In this document: positions 17,792 through 26,169 of the stretch, piece by piece
Numbering within the stretch: the first letter of the stretch is position 1
How the letters are laid out: each line of letters begins with the position of its first letter
From: Photobacterium angustum
GTDB taxonomy: Bacteria; Pseudomonadota; Gammaproteobacteria; Enterobacterales; Vibrionaceae
Length of the DNA: 64,000 bases
Direction: 5' to 3'
NCBI RefSeq assembly: GCF_003026365.1
Contig: NZ_PYOM01000003.1
Coordinates: forward strand, 248,001-312,000
Position numbers and translations under genes: made by a program
Notes under the pieces: model-generated
The model's input: only the letters and a program-made list of their open reading frames with translations
The model's database searches: none
Told to the model about the DNA's origin: nothing

Positions 17792-19444
17792 ATGAAAACA
17801 ACTGAATTCCTTAATAGAGGTATCTCCTATGTTACCTTTACCCTTTTACTCGCTTTATACTTTGCTATTGTAGTAAATATTCCTATTTACAAAGAGCTAA
17901 TCAACATCTTATCAAGCCTTGATCAAGTGAAGATCGGTTTTATCATTACGATTCCTATCTTCTTTTTTGCCGCGCTGAATTTCCTGTTTAACCTATTCAG
18001 CTGGCCTTGGATCAGCAAACCTTTCTTTATCCTATTGTTGATAACATCAGGTATGGTGAGCTACGCCAGCTACAACTATGGCATCTTGTTCGATACTGGT
18101 ATGATCACCAATATCGTAGAAACAGACACCAGTGAAGCCAGTTCATACTTAAGTGCCTACTCAGTTATCTGGACACTTATAATGGGAGTTGTGCCTGCTC
18201 TTTTGGTTTTCAAAGTAAAACTCAAGCTTATAGGTGGTAAATGGCTTCGATTCACGTTAACTAAAGTCTTATCGATGCTGGCTTCATTAGCTATCATTGC
18301 CGTAATTGCAGGCTTATATTACCAAGACTATGCATCTGTCGGCCGAAATAATAGTTACCTAAAGAAAATCATCATCCCTACTCAATACGTGTATTCACTT
18401 TCTAGCTATGTAAAAGAAAATTATCTAACAACACCAGAGCCTTACCGTGAAATTGGTACGGATGCAAAACAATCTCAACTTGCACTGGAACAAGCGAAAA
18501 AGAAACCGACGCTGCTTGTCTTTGTACTGGGTGAAACGGCTCGTACTCAGAACTACCAAACCAATGGTTATGGTCGTGAAACCAACCCTTATACCAATAT
18601 GTTAGATGTAGTTTCATTCAAGGACGTCTCCTCTTGCGGGACTGCAACCGCGGTTTCGGTGCCTTGCATGTTCTCTCAATTACCTCATCGTGATTTTGAC
18701 CGTAGCAAAGCAGACAACCAAGATAATGCTATAGATATCATGCAGCGCGCTGGTATCGATTTTCTGTGGAAAGAGAATGATGGAGGTGACAAAGGTGTTG
18801 CGCATAAGATCAACAAGATAGAAGTCGACCGTAAACAAGAAAATGAATTTTGCAACGGTGAAACCTGTTATGACATTGCATTACTTGACAAACTTGACGA
18901 CCAAATTGCTGACATGAAAGGTAACCGGGTTGTTGCCTTGCACCTGATTGGCAGTCATGGTCCAACTTATTTCCAACGTTACCCAAAAGACAAAGCGTTT
19001 TTCCAACCAGACTGCTCTCGTGCAGATATTGAAAACTGTAGCGTTGAGCAAATCGTTAACTCCTACGACAACACGATTCGCTACACAGACTTCGTCTTGG
19101 CTCAAACCATTGCGAAATTAAAAACGTTAGAATACAAATACAATACTGCGATGATTTACGTCTCAGACCACGGCGAATCTCTGGGCGAAAATGGCTTGTT
19201 CTTACATGGTATGCCATATGGGTTAGCACCAGATTTCCAGAAACGTGTACCCATGATGCTTTGGATGTCTCCTGGCTTTAAACAAGCTAAACACATCAAC
19301 ACCGATTGCTTAGCACAAGAAGCTCAGCAAACGGCAACGCATTCACACGATAATGTATTCCACTCGTTATTGGGGATTATGGATGTTGAAACCAATGCCT
19401 ATGACGGTAAGTTGGATATCTTTAAAACGTGTAGAGCTTCTTAA
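17792..19444 (+). CDS. eptA: EptA-type lipid A phosphoethanolamine transferase
   Basis: A 550-residue protein with five N-terminal membrane helices and a periplasmic alkaline-phosphatase-like catalytic domain. The nucleophile threonine lies in VLGETARTQN (Thr249). Metal ligands are in YVSDHGESLGENGLFLHG and LHLIGSHGPTY. It adds phosphoethanolamine to lipid A, which lowers surface charge and can raise resistance to polymyxin-type peptides. It forms a two-gene operon with dgkA. No two-component regulator is adjacent, so the control is not visible. Confidence 0.92.
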   Translation: MKTTEFLNRGISYVTFTLLLALYFAIVVNIPIYKELINILSSLDQVKIGFIITIPIFFFAALNFLFNLFSWPWISKPFFILLLITSGMVSYASYNYGILFDTGMITNIVETDTSEASSYLSAYSVIWTLIMGVVPALLVFKVKLKLIGGKWLRFTLTKVLSMLASLAIIAVIAGLYYQDYASVGRNNSYLKKIIIPTQYVYSLSSYVKENYLTTPEPYREIGTDAKQSQLALEQAKKKPTLLVFVLGETARTQNYQTNGYGRETNPYTNMLDVVSFKDVSSCGTATAVSVPCMFSQLPHRDFDRSKADNQDNAIDIMQRAGIDFLWKENDGGDKGVAHKINKIEVDRKQENEFCNGETCYDIALLDKLDDQIADMKGNRVVALHLIGSHGPTYFQRYPKDKAFFQPDCSRADIENCSVEQIVNSYDNTIRYTDFVLAQTIAKLKTLEYKYNTAMIYVSDHGESLGENGLFLHGMPYGLAPDFQKRVPMMLWMSPGFKQAKHINTDCLAQEAQQTATHSHDNVFHSLLGIMDVETNAYDGKLDIFKTCRAS

Positions 19445-19483
19445 CTAAGCTTGTAATGCTTCATAACAAGATAAAATGAAACT

Positions 19484-19515
19484 AAAGCCTGACCACAACG
19501 GAGTCAGGCTTTTTA
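19484..19515 (+). terminator. Intrinsic terminator of dgkA-eptA
   Basis: AAAGCCTGAC and GTCAGGCTTT form a 10-bp stem, followed by further T. It lies 40 bases after eptA. Confidence 0.9.
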
Positions 19516-19722
19516 TTTCCAATCTATTTAGCTTGATCTTTCACCTCTGCTAGACATGAAGCAACTCGCAAATTACAAAACTAGAAATGAAAGATCAGAA
19601 TAAATGCGTTAATAGAGGCAGGTTTTCACAAATCGTTAAGTGCATGATATTAAATTTAACACTAGTAAGGTGATATTACTTTCTTTCAGGCGCCAATCTA
19701 TTGAGCGACAAAGGTATTTCAA

Positions 19723-19953
19723 ATGTTTGATACGTACATCTCTTACATCAAAATATTAGCATCAGACTTTGCGAAATATTTTCTCGCTACAGTGTTAGTG
19801 ATCGGCATAAAAGGTGAATTGTTCAATATCGGCTTGCGAATTTGGTCAGACAACGAGATGTCATTTTATGAAGATGGTTTGTGGCAAATCACTTTGATCT
19901 TATCGTTCTTGATTACTTGTTGTGTGATGATACATAAGTATGCTCCCGAATAG
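19723..19953 (+). CDS. Small two-helix membrane protein, unknown function
   Basis: A 76-residue frame with an AAGG ribosome site eight bases before ATG. Two hydrophobic stretches (about residues 17-36 and 53-69) suggest two membrane helices joined by an acidic loop. It resembles no family I recognise. Codon use is normal for the neighbourhood, and the ribosome site is good, so a real gene is likely. Confidence 0.5.
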   Translation: MFDTYISYIKILASDFAKYFLATVLVIGIKGELFNIGLRIWSDNEMSFYEDGLWQITLILSFLITCCVMIHKYAPE

Positions 19954-20132
19954 TTGTGTCATATGAAATTTACTTAATCATAAAGCAAGACAAACAAGAG
20001 GCTAAATTATTAGCGCCCTATTTCTATCGTATCGAATTTCTAATTTTTATAATTATCTCTATTAAAATCAAAAATTAAACTTTATATCAATCAATTACGT
20101 ACTGACTTTTATATGTAAATGGAGAGTAATTG

Positions 20133-20384
20133 ATGACAAGCACACAAGAGTCACTATCACGTATCATTGAGATGGCTTGGGAAGATAGAACCCCTTTTGA
20201 AGCGATTGCAGTACAATATGGTCTGGATGAACAAGGTGTGATCAAGCTAATGCGACAACATCTTAGGCCAAGTAGCTTTAAACTATGGCGAAAGCGCGTA
20301 TCAGGAAGAAAAACCAAACACTTAAAATTGCGTTCACCAGAAGTCAACCGTGGGTATTGTCCAACACAATACAAACAGCGCTAG
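20133..20384 (+). CDS. TIGR03643/DUF2805-type small protein
   Basis: An 83-residue protein with a helix-turn-helix-like first half (IIEMAWEDRTPFEAIAVQYGLDEQGVIKLMR) and a basic C-terminal half ending PEVNRGYCPTQYK. This layout matches the small conserved TIGR03643 family. A nucleic-acid role is plausible but unproven. ATG 20133 follows GGAG with eight bases spacing and is preferred over the adjoining TTG. It stands alone. Confidence 0.75.
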   Translation: MTSTQESLSRIIEMAWEDRTPFEAIAVQYGLDEQGVIKLMRQHLRPSSFKLWRKRVSGRKTKHLKLRSPEVNRGYCPTQYKQR

Positions 20385-20462
20385 CTGATAAGAATTCGAT
20401 ATAACAATGCGCCAATCCACTAGGAGTGTGAAGGCGCATTGTCTTAACCACCAATTTAATAG

Positions 20463-21311
20463 TTAAAGTAATCCAACGGTGAAATGCATTCCATAAAATG
20501 TCCCTCGCCCAAAAATCTCAGCAACAAATATCGCAACAAATGCCAGCGAAAGAAGCATAGTTACCTGTTTCTTTTCACTGTTTATCGCTCGCATCCATAA
20601 CCAGCCAGCTAATAGCATCAGCACACATTGGATAATAATCATTGGCATATAAGCTTGCAGATTTGTTGTCGCTTGATGGATTGATGTCGCTATACTCGAA
20701 AAACTGATAGTACGAATAATGATCACGATAAAATGCAAGCCAATTATTAATAAGCCAAAGGCTGCCATTCTCTTGTTAGCATTGGCATTACTACCGCCAA
20801 ACACATTAAGCAATAAGCTCCCGAATAACACACCAGCAGTCATTACCGTAAAAATAAAATCTAACGGTGTAAATATGTTATCCCACAGCGGTACTGTTTC
20901 AATTAAATAAACTTTTACCATTGCAGCCATAAAAATAATGCCTGCGATAGCTGCTAAGTACCTCAATAAACTTCGAAAACGTTGCTTAGATTTATGACAA
21001 ACTTCTGTTAACCAATAACACCCCGTAAGAGCAAAGAAAATAGAGCCTGTGAGAATTTCATTAGATAAACCTGACCCACCAACGCGGTTTAATGAGTTAA
21101 AAGCGCGCAAAGGACTTCCTAAATGCATTGTTGAAGAAGCAAAGCCTATAGTCATAAAAGCTAAAACAAAAAATATTGTTTTCACTGCAACTAAACGTCT
21201 TTGTTTACCATCAGGAATGCTGTTTAAGTGTGCTATAACCATTAGATAACCACCGACAGCACACTGGGCAAGTACTGTAAAAAAGACTAATGGTAGTTCA
21301 AGAAAATGCAT
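20463..21311 (-). CDS. dmsC: DmsC-type membrane anchor subunit
   Basis: A 282-residue protein with eight predicted membrane helices, of the DmsC/NrfD-like anchor group (HFLELPLVFFTVLAQCAVGGY at the start). It anchors DmsAB to the membrane and passes electrons from menaquinol. Its ATG overlaps the dmsB stop by one base (TAATG), so the two are coupled. It is the last gene of the operon. Confidence 0.87.
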   Translation of the reverse strand: MHFLELPLVFFTVLAQCAVGGYLMVIAHLNSIPDGKQRRLVAVKTIFFVLAFMTIGFASSTMHLGSPLRAFNSLNRVGGSGLSNEILTGSIFFALTGCYWLTEVCHKSKQRFRSLLRYLAAIAGIIFMAAMVKVYLIETVPLWDNIFTPLDFIFTVMTAGVLFGSLLLNVFGGSNANANKRMAAFGLLIIGLHFIVIIIRTISFSSIATSIHQATTNLQAYMPMIIIQCVLMLLAGWLWMRAINSEKKQVTMLLSLAFVAIFVAEIFGRGTFYGMHFTVGLL

Positions 21312-21958
21312 TAGATGATCTCCTTAGGGTTTTGTAGAAAGCCAGATTTATCCCCGAGAGGTCGTGCATTGGGGTTAAGTTTCACAATTAAATTAGGGCT
21401 TGTAAGTTGGGAACTAGGTAAAGGCGCACAATCAGCGTTATTACCATACTTTGCTCTAAGCTCATTAATATCGCCAAATTCAATAGCACGTAAGGGGCAA
21501 GAGTCTACGCACACTGGCATGAGTCCCAAAGCAACACGCTCATAACAGCCATCACATTTGGTCATATGTCCTTTTTCTTCACTATATTGTGGCGCACCAT
21601 ATGGGCACGCCATATGACAATATTTACAACCGATACATACATCTTCATTAACCACAACTAAGCCATCTTCTTCACGCTTATGCATAGCTCCGGATGGACA
21701 AACTTTCGTGCACTCAGGGTGTGTACAGTGATTACATGAAATTGAAAGGTAATATGCGAAAACATTTTGACGATAAACACCGTTGTTTTCAGACCAATTA
21801 CCACCAACATATTCATAAACCCGACGAAAATTACGTTTTACATCTAGGTTTTTTTTATCTTTACATGATAATTGGCAAGTTTTACAACCGGTACATTTAC
21901 TTGAATCAATAAAGAACCCGTATTGTTTCTTAACTTTCGTAGGTGCTTGGTTAATCAT
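21311..21958 (-). CDS. dmsB: DmsB-type four-cluster ferredoxin subunit
   Basis: A 215-residue electron-transfer subunit with four cysteine groups for [4Fe-4S] clusters, for example CTGCKTCQLSCKD near the N terminus, CNHCTHPECTKVCP, CIGCKYCHMACP and CDGCYERVALGLMPVCVDSCP. It relays electrons from DmsC to the molybdenum subunit. The start overlaps the dmsA stop by four bases. It is intact, as is dmsC, although dmsA is frameshifted. Confidence 0.92.
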   Translation of the reverse strand: MINQAPTKVKKQYGFFIDSSKCTGCKTCQLSCKDKKNLDVKRNFRRVYEYVGGNWSENNGVYRQNVFAYYLSISCNHCTHPECTKVCPSGAMHKREEDGLVVVNEDVCIGCKYCHMACPYGAPQYSEEKGHMTKCDGCYERVALGLMPVCVDSCPLRAIEFGDINELRAKYGNNADCAPLPSSQLTSPNLIVKLNPNARPLGDKSGFLQNPKEII

Positions 21959-24422
21959 GCTTCAACCCCCATGCTTTTTAATAACGTAATCTCCACCAAG
22001 TTTATATGTGAAGGGTTAGCTTTTGCCAACGGAGTAGGACGGCTATTGGTTAGAGTATTTAACGCACCATTCATGTCTATTCCCTTTTTATTCGGTGCAT
22101 ACCAAGCGCCATCTCCCATTGCTGTAACACCAGGCATAACACGTGGAGTCACCTTCGCGCCCACTTGTGTTTCACCAAAACGGCTTTGAACTAAGACTAA
22201 GTCACCATTTTTGATACCACGTTTTCCGGCATCAATTGGATTAATCCAAATCTCTTGAGGGATTGCCGCTTTCAGCAATGCAACATTGCCATATGTTGAG
22301 TGCACACGACCTTTAAAATGAAATCCTGTCATTTGCAGTGGGAATTGTTTTCGATGAGGAGAATCCCATCCATCAAAGCTTGGGTGGTATTCAGAGATAG
22401 GCGTGATGTGTTCATCATCTTTTAGCTCCCATTTGGTTGCTATCTCAGCTAATTGCTCTGAATATATTTCAATTTTACCTGAAGGCGTTCCAAGTGGATT
22501 GGCAATAGGGTCTTTACGGAAGCTCTCTAGTGCGACAAAAGGTCGATCATATTGCTTTTTATATATCCCTTGCGATTTCATCGTTTCATAATTTGGCAGA
22601 TCAGGATCATTGTTCTGTAGCCTAGTTTGCTCATACATCCATTTAAGCCAGTCTTCTTGACTACGGCCTTCAGTAAAAGCTTGCTCTACACCTAATCGTT
22701 TAGCCAGATCTGACATAATGTCGTAAATTGGGCGACACTCAAATCGAGGTTTAATGACTTGGCTATCAAAGATAAAGTAAGGCATCATGCCTCCAGCACC
22801 ATCCCATCCATACAGAAATCAGCCTGCTCAGATGCGGTGCAATCAGGAAGAATAATATCGGCATATTTCGCTGATGCTGTCATGTGGTTTTCAATCACAA
22901 CAATCATTTCGCACGCTTTATCGTCTTCAAGAATCTTTTTGGTTCGATTAATATTTGCGTGTTGATTTATGAGTGTATTACTTGCATAAGCCCAAATAAA
23001 TTTGATTGGATTTTGTAGCTGCTCTACACCACGTAGTCCATCTCGTGTGGGAGTTAATTCTTTATAACGGGTAATCGCATCAGTCCAAAGAAAGAAGGGA
23101 ATTGTCGCTTTTACTGGGTTTTTTAAAGTAGGAAAACGTACAAAAGGATAGGTATGGTCACCCTCTCGCATACCTGTGCTTCCTCCTTGTAAGCCAACTT
23201 GCCCACAAAGAATAGGTATCATTGCTACCGCTTTACATGCTTGCTCACCATTAGAAGAACGTTGAATGCCCCACCCTTGAGATAGATATAAGCGTTTTGC
23301 ATCCCCTATTTCTCTTGCCAACTTAATAATATCGTCTTCTGGGATCCCTGTTATTTGTGAAGCCCATTGGGGAGTTTTTGGTGTATTATCATCACCATGA
23401 CCTAAAATGTAATCCTTATAACTACCATTTTTTGGGGCAGATGAAGGAAGTGTTTTTTCGTCATAACCAACACAGTATTTATCTAAAAAATCTTGGTTTA
23501 CCTTACTTTCTGTGATCAGTACATGAGCTATACCAGCACATAGCGCGGCATCGGTGCCCTGACGAATAGGAATCCATTGATCTTCTCGCCCACAAGCGGT
23601 ATCTGTGTAACGTGGATCAATAACGATAATACGTGTATTACTGCGCTTCTCGGTTTCCATATAATTATGGATATTACCACCGCCAGACATCCTTGTTTCT
23701 GCAGGGTTATTACCAAAAAATACACAAAGATCAGCATTTGCAATATCATCAATACCATTGGTTGACATGTAATCACCGTATAGGTAACCACTGATTGCTG
23801 CTAATGAGCCTGTTGAATAGTCACCATAATGATTAAGATAGCCACCTTTTAAATTCATTAATCGTGCGATCAAAGTCTCACTAGGAGACCAGCTTTTGGT
23901 TACCGTTCCACCTAAGGTACCCGTACCGTAATTAATATAAACCGCGTCATTACCGTATTCATGAATTGTTTTATTTAGACTCGCAGCAATCGTATCTAAA
24001 GCTTCATCCCAGCTAATACGTTTAAATTTCCCTTCACCTCGCTTACCTATTCGCTTTAGTGGGTATTTTAAGCGATCAGGATTATACACTCTTCTACGCA
24101 TTGAACGTCCTCGTAAACAAGCACGCACCTGGTGTTCATGATTAAAAATATCTTTTCCTGTATTGTCTGTCTCAACCCACTTAATCTCATCATCAATAAC
24201 ATGCATACGCAATGGACAGCGACTACCGCAATCAATTGTACAAGCCGACCAAATAATTTTTTCATCTGGTTTTGGTAACGTTTCTTTTGCTTGTACTTTT
24301 TTACTAAATGGAAGTGTCATGCCACTTGTAGCTAATGCTAATGTACTTAACGCTGTTCCTCCTTTAACAAAATTACGACGTGAAACTTTACATTCATTAT
24401 TATCCCATATTTTATATGGCAC
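21955..24422 (-). pseudogene. dmsA: DmsA-type molybdopterin reductase subunit, split by a frameshift
   Basis: Two overlapping frames (24422-22785, then 22788-21955) together make a full DmsA of about 820 residues. The first carries a Tat signal (SRRNFVKGG, residues 14-22), an iron-sulfur binding set (Cys61, 65, 69, 102) and the active-site serine region VTKSWSP. The second carries the C-terminal molybdopterin-binding domain. The break follows EQADFCMDG. Bases 22799-22808 hold a tandem CCATC CCATC; removing one copy restores the family sequence DGAGGMMPYFIF. An ATGATG preceded by GGAGG overlaps the stop, so separate translation of the second half is conceivable. The likely substrate is DMSO, TMAO or another S/N-oxide. 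Confidence 0.85.
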
Positions 24423-24916
24423 TTTATCATTACCTAAATATTATTTATCACGGTAATAAAGTCTATTCTGCGAATATTTTACCAACATTGTTTAAAATCA
24501 ATTTTTGATTTATGACACAAATCAAACTTTTTCTTAACAAGCAATAAATAAAAAATAAAAAATAAAACAAACAAAAAATATAAAAATAAAAAAACAAAAC
24601 CAACCCATTAAAAACAATCACTTAAAGGTTATAAATTAAAAAATAATGTTTATTGTAAATTTTAAAAAATAAAAAAAAAGCAAAAAAAAACAACCATCAC
24701 AAAATAGAACCTTATCAAATAATTATTAAATAATTATCAAAGTAAATATAATTTAAATTAGCCTGTTGTTATATAATTTAATCTTATCTATGTTGAAATT
24801 TAAAACTCACAACATTGACAATACTTATTTTAAGTAGAAATAATAGCACTGGTAACATTATATTACTCGTTAACCAATCAATTATTTACTTCTAATATTT
24901 AATTAAGGAAATGAGA
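24423..24916. other. Extremely AT-rich divergent intergenic region (dmsA / napF)
   Basis: About 490 bases with long A/T-only tracts (24540-24680) and no gene. It contains an FNR-like site near dmsA (annotated separately). It also has a perfect inverted repeat TACTTA-TTT-TAAGTA at 24822-24836, about 80 bases before napF, which is close to but one base shorter than a NarL/NarP 7-2-7 site. Both adjoining genes belong to anaerobic respiration, so control by oxygen and nitrate regulators is expected here. Confidence 0.5.
24512..24525 (-). promoter_or_regulatory. Candidate FNR site upstream of dmsA
   Basis: ATGACACAAATCAA matches the FNR consensus TTGAT-N4-ATCAA at eight of ten fixed positions. 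It is part of a larger palindrome, TTTGATTT-N7-AAATCAAA (24504-24526). It lies about 90 bases before the dmsA start, where activation of an anaerobic reductase operon is expected. Confidence 0.45.
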
Positions 24917-25438
24917 ATGACAAACCTAAGCCGTCGCGCCTTATTAGGAGGGACACTATTTCAGAAATTACACCATAAAAATATTGCCATTAATTCCAAA
25001 GTTATAAGAACGATACCCCGCCCACCGACTGCTGTAGATGAGGATATATTTAAGCGACTATGTACTCAGTGTGGACAATGTAAAACAGTCTGTCCGGAGC
25101 ACGTAATCATCTTTAAAGATGGATACCCAGTCATTAATATAGAATACTCCGCATGTACTTTATGTTTTAAATGCAAAGCAGTTTGTCCGACTAACGCCCT
25201 TTCTAATTTGTTAAACGACACTGGACTTCGTGTCCATATTACTAATACTTGTATTAACGAATACGTTTATTGTAATGAATGTGAGGCAAGTTGCCCTGTA
25301 TCTGCTTTACAGTGGCAAGACAAACAAATACCAACAATTGATCATGATAAATGCATTGGATGTGGTTTGTGTAAAAATGACTGTTATATTGAAGCCATTA
25401 CTATGTATGAAGAAACAATGTGTAGTGATAATAATTAG
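24917..25438 (+). CDS. napF: NapF-like ferredoxin
   Basis: A 173-residue protein with the NapF pattern: an N-terminal LSRRALLGG segment and four cysteine groups (CTQCGQCKTVCP, CTLCFKCKAVCP, CNECEASCP, CIGCGLCKNDC) able to bind [4Fe-4S] clusters. NapF assists the periplasmic nitrate reductase NapA, usually as the first nap gene. No other nap gene is present here; it faces dmsABC instead, so it may serve the DMSO-type reductase. ATG 24917 has AAGGA seven bases upstream, better than the ATG at 24911. Confidence 0.8.
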   Translation: MTNLSRRALLGGTLFQKLHHKNIAINSKVIRTIPRPPTAVDEDIFKRLCTQCGQCKTVCPEHVIIFKDGYPVINIEYSACTLCFKCKAVCPTNALSNLLNDTGLRVHITNTCINEYVYCNECEASCPVSALQWQDKQIPTIDHDKCIGCGLCKNDCYIEAITMYEETMCSDNN

Positions 25439-26001
25439 AATAATTTTTATCGCTTGATAACGGGGAGACCTATAGAAGTATTGTACTTACTAAAAAGCGG
25501 GATATAAGCTATCGTAAATAATGCATCTAAACAAAACTTATAGAGCCCGTAATAGTATAAGGAAAATACATTTTTATCATAAATACGTATGTTATGCTTA
25601 AATCATATAGTCGGCGAGGTCATCCAATCTTACCTTAATTTTTGCTTCAATTTGGCTTCCCGCATCCTCATCAATCCAAAAACCAAGGTTTATTATACTA
25701 TTTCCAATGATTTTTTAATGAGATTTTGGCATTAGACTAAAATGAGTAATGAATATAGCCTGTACGCCCTTGCTTCTTGATTTATTTTCATCCAACTTAA
25801 GTAGTCAAACCATTAATTTCCTTGATATTTTTAACTTCATTAATATTAGATATATAAATTTACGACTGTTCTTTGTTAAGATAAAATTAACATTACTTTA
25901 AAAAAATTAAAATTCCCTTAAACATTGCGAGCAATTATAATTCCAAGCATAAATATTATTTATTTTAAAAAATTTAATAATTTCATTAAAAAGGCGTGAA
26001 T
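25439..26001. other. AT-rich gap with a possible gene remnant
   Basis: About 560 bases without a complete gene. On the minus strand a stop-to-stop frame of roughly 39 codons (about 25716-25598) reads as protein-like sequence ending INLGFWIDEDAGSQIEAK and then KVRLDDLADYMI. It has no start codon or ribosome site and looks like the C-terminal scrap of a lost gene. The family is not recognised. The remainder is AT-rich and featureless. Confidence 0.35.
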
Positions 26002-26169
26002 TTGGAATTCATATTATTATCTTTAATATTAACATGTTCTATTTTAGTGGTTTTTTTCCCTATTATGGAAAAGTTAATTAGCAAGTTTTTATTGATATCT
26101 GTAAGTATAGGTATCTTATATACTTTAATTGTTTGTTGGGAAATGATACTACCTATGGGGAATTATTAA
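26002..26169 (+). CDS. Dba-like small membrane protein coupled to the DsbB-like gene
   Basis: A 55-residue, very hydrophobic protein starting at TTG with AAGG seven bases before it; a GTG six bases upstream is less well placed. Two hydrophobic stretches flank PIMEKLISK, giving a two-helix hairpin. Its TAA stop is followed at once by the TTG start of the DsbB-like gene, so translation is probably coupled. In Campylobacter jejuni a similarly small membrane protein, Dba, is encoded directly ahead of dsbI and its translation is needed for DsbI production. Identity is inferred from size, membrane nature and position, not from sequence comparison. Confidence 0.6.
   Translation: MEFILLSLILTCSILVVFFPIMEKLISKFLLISVSIGILYTLIVCWEMILPMGNY

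Noticed and set aside
20087..20374. 95-codon minus-strand frame
   Set aside because: It is the shadow of the TIGR03643-type gene on the other strand.
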